Source: CAYYWW01 sp964475515
Lineage (GTDB): Archaea > Aenigmatarchaeota > Aenigmatarchaeia > QMZP01
DNA: 19,581 nucleotides
Assembly: GCA_964475515.1 (NCBI GenBank)
Contig: CAYYWW010000017.1
Location: 1-19,581 of the forward strand
Direction: 5' to 3'
Part shown: one piece after another, positions 1 through 5,691 of the stretch
How positions within the stretch are numbered: position 1 is the stretch's first letter
Layout of the letters: every line of letters starts with the position of its first letter
The notes under the pieces: generated by a model
Seen by the model: only the letters and a program-made list of their open reading frames with translations
The model's database searches: none
What the model was told of the DNA's origin: nothing
Translations under genes and position numbers: made by a program

Positions 1-150
1 GAACATTACCTTTGGGTCCAAAGACCCTTCCCCAACAACAGGATTTGTTCTTGTCTCCCATAGAGAGCATTTTCTACAGTTTCTTACTCCCTTCTCTATA
101 GATTTCATTTCTTCCTCTTTAATAACATTTATTTTGGACATATACAGCAT
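1..150 (-). CDS. Family 4 uracil-DNA glycosylase, N-terminal fragment (runs off the window edge)
   Basis: Only the first 50 codons are in the window; the gene continues past position 1. The visible part has the N-terminal signature of the Fe-S uracil-DNA glycosylases of thermophiles and archaea: a C-R-K-C pair (two of the four cysteines that hold the [4Fe-4S] cluster in this family), then E-T-R-T-N and V-V-G-E-G-S leading to the substrate-binding loop. The family removes uracil from DNA to start base-excision repair. The ATG at 148-150 directly abuts the stop codon of the upstream NifX-like gene, and a second in-frame ATG lies at 139-141, so the start is uncertain by three codons. It is the last visible gene of the operon, which suggests co-transcription. 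The active-site His and remaining Cys residues lie outside the window. Confidence 0.82.
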   Translation of the reverse strand, partial: MLYMSKINVIKEEEMKSIEKGVRNCRKCSLWETRTNPVVGEGSLDPKVMF

Positions 151-468
151 TTATTTTTTATTTCCAACTATTCTTAAAACAGCTTCCTTGGCCTTTCCTG
201 TCATTCTATATGATTTCAAACCACGGGAATTTAATGCTGATTCCATGTTTGGTCCAAAATTTGCACTTATGACTATATCTACACCTTTATCAGAAAGCAT
301 TTTTGCTATGCCGAATCCAGCACCACCCCCGCCAACACTGAATGGATTGGAAATTTTCTCGATTACATTGCCCGATTCGTCAAAGATTAAATAATATGGA
401 GCCCTGCCTGCTCTGTCACTTATTTCCGAATTTTCATTATCACTCAAAACAGCGACTGCAATTTTCAT
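151..468 (-). CDS. NifX/NifB-type dinitrogenase iron-molybdenum cofactor domain protein
   Basis: This 105-aa protein is a single domain of the NifX/NafY/NifB C-terminal fold: start M-K-I-A-V-A-V, an S-D-R-A-G-R-A-P-Y-Y segment, a glycine run (G-G-G-G-A-G) near residue 46, then a D-I-V-I-S-A-N-F-G-P-N segment. The family binds or carries Fe-S or FeMo-type clusters. Stand-alone copies are common in anaerobes that do not fix nitrogen, where the role is poorly known. No nitrogenase gene is seen here. The start is firm: GGAGGTG (474-480) lies six nucleotides before the ATG, and the ATG overlaps the upstream permease stop as ATGA (465-468). The family assignment is secure; a function in metal-cluster trafficking is inference. 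Confidence 0.85.
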   Translation of the reverse strand: MKIAVAVLSDNENSEISDRAGRAPYYLIFDESGNVIEKISNPFSVGGGGAGFGIAKMLSDKGVDIVISANFGPNMESALNSRGLKSYRMTGKAKEAVLRIVGNKK

Positions 469-992
469 TTCAACACCTCCTTATTTTCACCCACAATTCT
501 TCCAACAACAAAACCGTTAATAACAGAAAACATGATCATATAGAACGTAAGTACTAGTGTAAATTTCCAACCAAAGTAGTAAATCATCACAGGCATGAGT
601 GGTATTTTAACCGCACGGTTGTAGAGAAATGTCGCAATCAGCGATGCTCTCATACCCTTTTCTTTTAAATCAGCTAGAAGAGGGTACCACATGTAAATCG
701 GACCGGTTGAGAGGATACCTGTTATTATCGCCAAGGCCCACCCCCTTACACCTGATTTCTTTCCTAAATATTTCAAAGCTTTTCGAGCATCAAGAAATAA
801 ATTAGATAAAAACATCAAACCAAAGACGAGAACCAATACAGGAAGAATCTTCAGTACCAACTGAAAAAAGTTGAGGAGCGATTCCCACATAAGAGCAAGA
901 TTTACCGCTCCAACTATTAAATAAATCAGGAGAACTATCAGTAAAAATAATCTCGTACTTCCGATCTTTGCCAACAAAGTCCTAAGGCTCAT
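465..992 (-). CDS. Half-length permease of the DUF318/ArsP-like superfamily (second of a pair)
   Basis: This 175-aa, very hydrophobic protein has roughly four or five membrane segments (about residues 14-35, 45-66, 82-100, 118-140 and 143-167). A G-I-L-S-T-G-P-I-Y-M-W-Y-P-L-L segment near residue 91 resembles the conserved half-site of COG0701/ArsP_1-type permeases. Full-length members are about 300-350 aa with two such halves; here the halves appear to be separate genes, with 989-1417 as the partner. It starts inside the upstream partner's stop codon (ATGA overlap at 989-992) and ends in an ATGA overlap with the NifX-like gene, so translational coupling is likely. No cysteine is visible, unlike arsenic-type ArsP proteins, so the substrate is unknown. 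Confidence 0.7.
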   Translation of the reverse strand: MSLRTLLAKIGSTRLFLLIVLLIYLIVGAVNLALMWESLLNFFQLVLKILPVLVLVFGLMFLSNLFLDARKALKYLGKKSGVRGWALAIITGILSTGPIYMWYPLLADLKEKGMRASLIATFLYNRAVKIPLMPVMIYYFGWKFTLVLTFYMIMFSVINGFVVGRIVGENKEVLK

Positions 993-1417
993 AACAACTC
1001 CATTGTTAAAACGGTTAATACTGCGATAATTATTGCTGATACGAAACTGATCAAATTTCTCGTTAGAGAAAATCTTTTTCCAAGCATAACAATTTCAGCA
1101 GGGAGTTGCACCATACCAACAGTAACCCATGCCAGTATAAAAGCCGTTACAGCTATCAAAGAAACTCCTTCTTTAAGCAATTCCCCACCTATGATATAGC
1201 TAGTCATAGGATTTCCTGCTGCAACGCTTCCAAAAATAGCACCAACAAGAGAATCTATGATATAGTTGCCTGTGAATATTTTAGCGTAAAAATCTTTTGG
1301 TGTCGCGGTTGTGATTAAAGATATAAGAAGTAAAACTCCCAACAATATGGGTATGCTTACTTTGAAACTTCTAATTGTTTTCACCAATGACCGCTTGATT
1401 TTTAAAGACGTGTCCAT
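989..1417 (-). CDS. Half-length permease of the DUF318/ArsP-like superfamily (first of a pair)
   Basis: This membrane protein has about four hydrophobic segments and a central G-S-V-A-A-G-N-P-M-T-S-Y-I-I-G-G-E-L-L stretch, a glycine/NP-rich half-site like that of DUF318/COG0701 permeases. A longer reading from a GTG at 1460-1462 is open but would overlap the CDF gene by 31 bases and add a hydrophilic tail. The ATG at 1415-1417, 14 bases after the CDF stop, gives a normal 142-aa protein and is preferred. The start has no strong Shine-Dalgarno. It is followed by the second half-permease with an ATGA overlap. The two probably assemble as a heteromeric transporter; the substrate is unknown, though a metal- or metalloid-related one would fit the neighbours. 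Confidence 0.65.
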   Translation of the reverse strand: MDTSLKIKRSLVKTIRSFKVSIPILLGVLLLISLITTATPKDFYAKIFTGNYIIDSLVGAIFGSVAAGNPMTSYIIGGELLKEGVSLIAVTAFILAWVTVGMVQLPAEIVMLGKRFSLTRNLISFVSAIIIAVLTVLTMELL

Positions 1418-1431
1418 ATTTTTTGCACCAT

Positions 1432-2466
1432 TTACCTTGCTCTTGTCATCTTTGATCCACACTTAGGGCAAGTTACCGTAGCACATGGAACTCCTCTTTC
1501 ATGAGGAACCTTGTAACCACAATTTGGGCATACACATTCACCAAAAGGTCCCATGCCAGAACCACCCATTCTACCTCGCCATCCTATCATTCTACCAAAA
1601 CCTCCTCTATAATAACTTTGTTTAACATCATGAGAATCCACTTGTATGACTACGTATTTAAGTCCAGGTACTGATTTCATTAATTTCATTTCAAGTCCTT
1701 TGGAAATTCTAGACGCGTCTTCAACTTTCAATTTAGAATCGAGTTTGATTTTAAGCTCAGCAAAAATATCAGAACCTACTTTTCTCGTTTTTATATCAGA
1801 AACCTGAATTCCCTCTTTCTCGGTAACATCTTTTATTCTTTTTTCTATTTCCTCGCCTGCAGAAACGTCTAAAAGGGAGTCTGTTGTTTCTTTTCCCAAT
1901 TCTATTGATTCTTTCAATATATAAATCCCTATAGCTATGGCTGCAACAGAATCTGCATAGACCCAATAATTTGAAAGAATAAGACCCACTAAGACACCTG
2001 CAGATGTCAAAACATCCATTCTACTATGAACAGCATCAGCTACCAATGAAACAGCATCTTGCTCTTTACCATATTTAAACTTTAATCTTGCCATAACTTC
2101 ATTAATTACACCAGAAAACACCATGACACCCAAAGCTAAATAAGATACCTCAAGTATCTTATCCCCAAAAAAATCCATTACTGCCTCGTACAGTATCCAA
2201 AGAGAAGCAGCAAAAAGCATTATAGTTATGATGAATCCTGCTATTACTTCGCTTTTATAATAACCATAAGGATGCCTTTTATCAACAGGTTTTTTTGCAA
2301 CTTTTATTCCAATGTAATTCACAGTAGATGAGACAATGTCCATTCCAGAATGAATACCTTCTGCTAAGATCGCAGAAGATCCGCTTAAGAGTCCAATAAA
2401 TAATTTTATAGCTGCCAAAAACGCATTGACCAAAATGCTCAATATGGATATTTTTTCCTTATTCAT
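1432..2466 (-). CDS. Cation diffusion facilitator (CDF) metal exporter with C-terminal zinc-ribbon tail
   Basis: This 344-aa protein is a membrane exporter of divalent metal ions (Zn, Fe, Mn, Cd or similar). Residues 1-195 form the CDF membrane domain, with the two metal-site motifs H39-S-G-M-D43 in TM2 and H147-S-R-M-D151 in TM5. Residues 200-280 match the cytoplasmic ferredoxin-like CDF domain, ending V-V-I-Q-V-D-S-H-D. Unusually, a Gly/Arg/Met-rich linker (about 285-308) then leads to a cysteine module, residues 311-336: C-V-C-P-N-C-G, a lone Cys at 328, and C-P-K-C-G. This looks like a rubredoxin/zinc-ribbon knuckle and is absent from ordinary CDF proteins. The start overlaps the DUF134 gene stop (ATGA, 2463-2466). 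Which metal is moved cannot be read from the sequence; the His/Asp sites fit Zn or Fe export. Confidence 0.9.
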   Translation of the reverse strand: MNKEKISILSILVNAFLAAIKLFIGLLSGSSAILAEGIHSGMDIVSSTVNYIGIKVAKKPVDKRHPYGYYKSEVIAGFIITIMLFAASLWILYEAVMDFFGDKILEVSYLALGVMVFSGVINEVMARLKFKYGKEQDAVSLVADAVHSRMDVLTSAGVLVGLILSNYWVYADSVAAIAIGIYILKESIELGKETTDSLLDVSAGEEIEKRIKDVTEKEGIQVSDIKTRKVGSDIFAELKIKLDSKLKVEDASRISKGLEMKLMKSVPGLKYVVIQVDSHDVKQSYYRGGFGRMIGWRGRMGGSGMGPFGECVCPNCGYKVPHERGVPCATVTCPKCGSKMTRAR

Positions 2467-2801
2467 ATCATGCCTCCTCTAAATCTTCTTCTCATCCCAC
2501 GCCTACTGCCCATATCTATGTAAGAACCTCCCTCGATCCTTATAGCTTTACCATTTATGAGCGCATCAGCTATCTTCTTTCTGGCAGATTCATATAGTCT
2601 CTGAAAAGTTGGTTGTGAAATACCCATTTTTTTGGCAGCTTCTGTCTGACTTAAGTCTTCGTAATCTCTTAGTCGTATGGCTTCGAATTCGTCCACTGTT
2701 AATATAACTTCCTCTAAAAAAATCATTCTAACGCCTGCGGGTTTGAAATACGTTACATTGGGTGTAAACCAAACCCTTCTTGGTATTCTCGGTCTTGGCA
2801 T
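2463..2801 (-). CDS. DUF134 family helix-turn-helix DNA-binding protein
   Basis: This 112-aa protein has the full DUF134 layout: M-P-R-P-R start, a F-K-P-A-G-V segment, then T-V-D-E-F-E-A-I-R-L-R-D, then a sigma-70-region-4-like HTH (about residues 46-80: L-S-Q-T-E-A-A-K-K-M-G-I-S-Q-P-T-F-Q-R), then A-I-R-I-E-G-G. The C-terminus is Arg/Gly-rich. DUF134 proteins are presumed transcription factors and are often found beside NifX-like and DUF5320 genes in anaerobes. It lies 17 bases after the DUF5320 gene and overlaps the CDF start by four bases. I infer that it regulates its own operon, perhaps through the two palindromes at 3226-3267; no contact with DNA can be shown from the sequence. Confidence 0.88.
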   Translation of the reverse strand: MPRPRIPRRVWFTPNVTYFKPAGVRMIFLEEVILTVDEFEAIRLRDYEDLSQTEAAKKMGISQPTFQRLYESARKKIADALINGKAIRIEGGSYIDMGSRRGMRRRFRGGMI

Positions 2802-2818
2802 GTGATCACTGGACTATA

Positions 2819-3199
2819 TTATTTATTTCTTTCCAGTTCCTTTATTCTTTCTTCTATGGCTTTGAGGTCTCTTTTCATCAATTCGATGTCCCTTTCTATC
2901 AGTTCCTTTTCTGCTTTAAGATCCGCTATTTCATCTTCTTTTGTATACTGTGGCTCCTGGTAGTTTTGTATTGGAACTTGTTGTGGTATTATTGGTCTCA
3001 CTGGCACTCCCCATACAGGTGGTCTTCCATAAAAAAATCTCCTGAATCCTCTTCCTCTTCCAAATCCTCTACCGAAGCCCCTACCAAAGCCTGGTACAGG
3101 ATTCATGTATCCCGGAACACCATAGCCGGCACAGTATCCAGCAGCCCTGCCTGTCATAGGTCCGAGGCCCCAAGGACCAGTTCCATCTCCCCATGGCAT
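2819..3199 (-). CDS. DUF5320 family protein (glycine-rich N-terminus, coiled-coil C-terminus)
   Basis: The family signature is at the N-terminus: M-P-W-G-D-G-T-G-P-W-G-L-G-P-M-T-G-R, then A-G-Y-C-A-G-Y. Next come repeats of G-F-G-R (about residues 37-55), an aromatic/proline stretch, and a charged helix from about residue 87 to the end with heptad-like spacing, probably a coiled coil. The protein is 126 aa. The start at 3199 is chosen over an in-frame ATG eight codons upstream because of a strong GGAGGTGA (3205-3212) at ideal spacing and because family members begin M-P-x-G-D. It is the first gene of the operon behind the palindromic operator. The family has no proven function; the single Cys, glycine-rich head and constant neighbourhood with NifX-like genes suggest a metal- or cluster-related role, which is inference. 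Confidence 0.82.
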   Translation of the reverse strand: MPWGDGTGPWGLGPMTGRAAGYCAGYGVPGYMNPVPGFGRGFGRGFGRGRGFRRFFYGRPPVWGVPVRPIIPQQVPIQNYQEPQYTKEDEIADLKAEKELIERDIELMKRDLKAIEERIKELERNK

Positions 3200-3204
3200 T
3201 TTAA

Positions 3205-3212
3205 TCACCTCC
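3205..3212 (-). promoter_or_regulatory. Strong Shine-Dalgarno of the DUF5320 gene
   Basis: GGAGGTGA on the minus strand lies five nucleotides before the ATG at 3197-3199. It decides the start of the first operon gene, in contrast to the many genes in this window without a leader. Confidence 0.8.
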
Positions 3213-3225
3213 TTATTTAACATTT

Positions 3226-3239
3226 TGAATAATTATTCA
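3226..3239. promoter_or_regulatory. Palindromic operator candidate, distal copy
   Basis: TGAATAATTATTCA is a perfect 14-bp palindrome. It has the same TGAAT-N4-ATTCA geometry as the second palindrome at 3242-3267, with the centre 22 bp away, about two helical turns. It lies just downstream of the expected transcription start of the DUF5320 operon, so a bound protein would block early elongation. The regulator is not known; the DUF134 protein is the nearest candidate. Confidence 0.6.
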
Positions 3240-3241
3240 TT

Positions 3242-3267
3242 ATATATTGAATATATATTCAATATAT
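3242..3267. promoter_or_regulatory. Palindromic operator candidate, core-promoter copy
   Basis: This is a perfect 26-bp palindrome with the core TGAATATATATTCA (3248-3261). It covers the space between the TATA box and the predicted transcription start of the DUF5320 operon, so occupancy should hinder TFB/polymerase. The core differs from the distal copy only in the central four bases. The outer part is AT-rich and could extend by chance; the 14-bp core is the robust part. Confidence 0.65.
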
Positions 3268-3282
3268 TTATAAACTTTTCGG
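3266..3282 (-). promoter_or_regulatory. BRE/TATA core promoter of the DUF5320-DUF134-CDF operon
   Basis: On the minus strand CCGAAAAG (3275-3282, BRE-like) is followed at once by TTTATAAAT (3266-3274, TATA box), close to the archaeal consensus. Transcription would start near 3244, leaving a leader of about 45 nt that contains the distal palindrome and the Shine-Dalgarno. Confidence 0.7.
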
Positions 3283-3306
3283 TTTCCGGATTTCACATTC
3301 TCAGAG

Positions 3307-3312
3307 AAAAAA
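3307..3312 (-). terminator. Possible oligo-T terminator after the beta-propeller gene
   Basis: A run of six T on the minus strand sits a few bases after the stop codon of the beta-propeller gene and before the next promoter. Archaeal polymerase can terminate at T-runs without a hairpin. The run is short, so this is tentative. Confidence 0.3.
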
Positions 3313-3317
3313 TCAGT

Positions 3318-5231
3318 CTATTCAAGACTTAGCTCCTTTATTTCCTCCAAATCTTCGAGAGAATTCAGCTTGATTTTTCTTTCCGATATTGTATAAAGCA
3401 CATTGTCAATGTACAAACTTCTTCTTATAGAATAGCCATCACCCCTGAAATAATAGCCGCTTTTCATGAATGCTTCTGTGTCATTGTAATGCGTTATCCT
3501 TCCCATTAATTCAAATCCGTTTTCCAGTGTTACTCTGTAAACATAGGCGCCCTGAAAAACGTAATCACCATACGTGTTCGGAGGTAGAGATTCTTTATCA
3601 CCCTTTATCTCAGCTAAAAGAACAGGTATAACAAGAAGATTCTTATCTTTACTAAATAGAAACGCTTTGTGATCTCTAAGCACCTCAGAATCTGTTCCCC
3701 GATCTCCTATAACAACTTTATGTAACTGGATTGGGTTTTCAACATTGGTTACATCAAATATCGCTATTTTAAGACCCTGATACCATGCAAAATCTCCAAA
3801 CCTCTCCTCTGCTTCAACTGTTTCTTTACCAATGCCTATAATGTGGTTCTCATCGTAAGGGTGTAGATAGTCCGAATAGCCAGGAATTTTCAGTTTTCCA
3901 AGAATTTTTGGGCTGCTTGGATTTGAAATGTTAATGACGAAGAAAGGATCTATTTTTTTAAAGGTAACCAAATAACATCTATCACCTACGAACCTAGCGG
4001 AGTGTATCTTTTCACCAGGCGCTATGTCTTCAATTTTTCCAACTAATTGGAGATTCTCGTCATATATATACACATTGTTAGATGTTTTACCCCCTGCTCT
4101 TGACACATGACCTTTGGTTGTCGCAATTCTGAAATATCCTTTATATTCATCCATGGAAAATTGATTCAGGATTCTACCCGGAACTTCTACTGATCCAGAA
4201 TATGTAATGTCACCATCATTAAGATTAAATTTATACACAGCCGTTTTTTCATCAATATTTCCATACCTCCATATCCAAAAACCGAAGCCACTCGGTTCTG
4301 CAATATAGAGATTATTGAGCGAAGCATAGACATTCCCGCCTCTTCCTGCAATAACTGCTTTCTTTATGGGCGCTTCTGGATTACTCATCGACAAAGAGAC
4401 AATCGTTATGAAACTTTCTACATTTTCGGGGTTAAAATAAGAAACTTCATGACAACGACAAACTTTCTCAAATGGTTTTTCTGAATTGGGTTTTACGTCT
4501 CTATACATTGGCATTATTTCTTCCTCTGAAAGCTCTGACGTGTCTTTTTGAACATAAAAACGAGGATATGAATTTATAACAAAATAAACCCAGCTTCCTA
4601 TCTTCCTAGAAGATAAATATGTACCCTCAAATTCAAGCGAACGAACAAGTTCAGGCTTCTCCCGATTTTCAATATCCCATAACTGTGCTATTGTTAAATG
4701 GGAATTTCTGGGATAGATATATCCCTCAGTCCGTTCTTCTTCCCCTAGTGGAATGTAGCTGTAGTTGTATCCAAAAACAAGGACCGTATCACCATCAATA
4801 AAAATCTCTTGGGGTGTAATTCCCAAGTTAGTTTTGCTAAGAAGCTTTGCATTTTCCGGTGGATACGCCTCAGAAATTATAAGTTTGTCCCCCGAAAGTG
4901 TATAGATGTATTTACCGTCGGTTTTTACTATGTCCGCCTCATCAACACCTTCGACCTGTATATTTGTGGTAGAATAATCCGGAGTGGAAGCTGCTAACAT
5001 CTCTTGAGACATCATTGCGCCGCTCTTAACGCCTTCCAAAACATAATATGATCTTGTTCTCTGTGAATTCTTGAAAGCAGTGAGCATAACACTGCAGGAA
5101 TCAAATTTCTTTATTGTTGGTTTACTTGGTTGGGGATTTTGCACATAAACAAAAGAGAAGAAAATTATAGCTACCAGCAACAAAGCGGGAACTACTAAAG
5201 TTGTTCCTCCTTTAGCAGAATTTTTGTTCAT
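3318..5231 (-). CDS. Membrane-anchored extracytoplasmic beta-propeller protein (COG4880 / Beta_propel family)
   Basis: This 637-aa protein has an uncleaved or signal-type hydrophobic segment at about residues 11-30, so the rest should face outside the cell. The hallmark of the secreted archaeal/bacterial beta-propeller family is near residue 90: I-Q-V-E-G-V-D-E-A-D-I-V-K-T-D-G-K-Y-I-Y. Repeated blade-like strands follow, for example D-G-D-T-V-L-V-F-G, V-G-D-R-C-Y-L-V-T-F, N-I-S-N-P-S-S-P-K and F-D-V-T-N-V-E-N-P, distantly like WD/YVTN propellers. Cysteines occur near the N-terminus (D-S-C-S) and as C-R-C-H mid-protein. No catalytic motif is recognised; binding or scaffolding is the usual guess. 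A TATA-like ATGTATTAAT lies about 24 nt before the ATG, and the inverted repeat CGGTT-TT-AACCG sits at 5277-5288 further upstream. Confidence 0.85.
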   Translation of the reverse strand: MNKNSAKGGTTLVVPALLLVAIIFFSFVYVQNPQPSKPTIKKFDSCSVMLTAFKNSQRTRSYYVLEGVKSGAMMSQEMLAASTPDYSTTNIQVEGVDEADIVKTDGKYIYTLSGDKLIISEAYPPENAKLLSKTNLGITPQEIFIDGDTVLVFGYNYSYIPLGEEERTEGYIYPRNSHLTIAQLWDIENREKPELVRSLEFEGTYLSSRKIGSWVYFVINSYPRFYVQKDTSELSEEEIMPMYRDVKPNSEKPFEKVCRCHEVSYFNPENVESFITIVSLSMSNPEAPIKKAVIAGRGGNVYASLNNLYIAEPSGFGFWIWRYGNIDEKTAVYKFNLNDGDITYSGSVEVPGRILNQFSMDEYKGYFRIATTKGHVSRAGGKTSNNVYIYDENLQLVGKIEDIAPGEKIHSARFVGDRCYLVTFKKIDPFFVINISNPSSPKILGKLKIPGYSDYLHPYDENHIIGIGKETVEAEERFGDFAWYQGLKIAIFDVTNVENPIQLHKVVIGDRGTDSEVLRDHKAFLFSKDKNLLVIPVLLAEIKGDKESLPPNTYGDYVFQGAYVYRVTLENGFELMGRITHYNDTEAFMKSGYYFRGDGYSIRRSLYIDNVLYTISERKIKLNSLEDLEEIKELSLE

Positions 5232-5318
5232 AATTACTTTTTGTCCAGAGCAGAATTAATACATTTCCATTTATTACGGTTTTAACCGAAAAAAGAACGA
5301 TATTCCCTCAAGTCGCGC

Positions 5319-5636
5319 TTAAGATTTTAAAACTCTGTAATCTTTTACAAACCCGTACCAAGATAATCTTTGGGCTCCAGAACAAGTTTCATGGAGCATT
5401 CCACCTAACCGACTTATACGCAACTCGACAGAATCTCCTTCAATGGGTAGGGATGAACCAGAAATTATGCCGTGATAGAGACGCCCGTTTTTCCCTTCAA
5501 TGTCGTAAAACGCTATTTTTTCATATTCTACGCTCTGTGGCGTTCTCTCTTTAACCCTAAGCTCAACGCTCATGCCTCTTACTACCCCTGTTACATCTGT
5601 CTCAAAAAGCCTGTTAATTAAACTTTTTATTTTCAT
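5319..5636 (-). CDS. Conserved-looking small protein of unknown function, beta-rich
   Basis: This 105-aa protein is not recognised. After a short helix (residues 1-12) it alternates short hydrophobic and charged stretches typical of beta-strands (V-T-G-V-V-R-G-M-S-V-E-L-R-V; G-D-S-V-E-L-R-I-S-R-L), which would fit a small beta-barrel or OB-like fold; this is only a guess. It has one Cys (E-T-C-S-G) and no membrane segment. It lies 55 bases after IleRS on the same strand and may be co-transcribed. Base composition and codon use look like its neighbours, and the ATG at 5634-5636 is preceded by a weak GGACGAG. Confidence 0.65.
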   Translation of the reverse strand: MKIKSLINRLFETDVTGVVRGMSVELRVKERTPQSVEYEKIAFYDIEGKNGRLYHGIISGSSLPIEGDSVELRISRLGGMLHETCSGAQRLSWYGFVKDYRVLKS

Positions 5637-5691
5637 GAGCTCGTCCTGATTAGTACAATAATTGATTTCTTGGTAGTTAGAAATAAATTTG

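Noticed and set aside
1418..1462. GTG-initiated 15-residue extension of the first half-permease
   Set aside because: It would lie inside the zinc-ribbon coding end of the CDF gene, adds a hydrophilic tail, and has no Shine-Dalgarno; the ATG at 1415-1417 is simpler.
2780..3220. 146-codon open frame on the plus strand opposite the DUF5320 gene
   Set aside because: It is rich in Phe, Tyr, Trp and Ser, typical of an antisense shadow of a Gly/Lys/Glu-rich gene, while the minus-strand frame has a family match and a strong Shine-Dalgarno.
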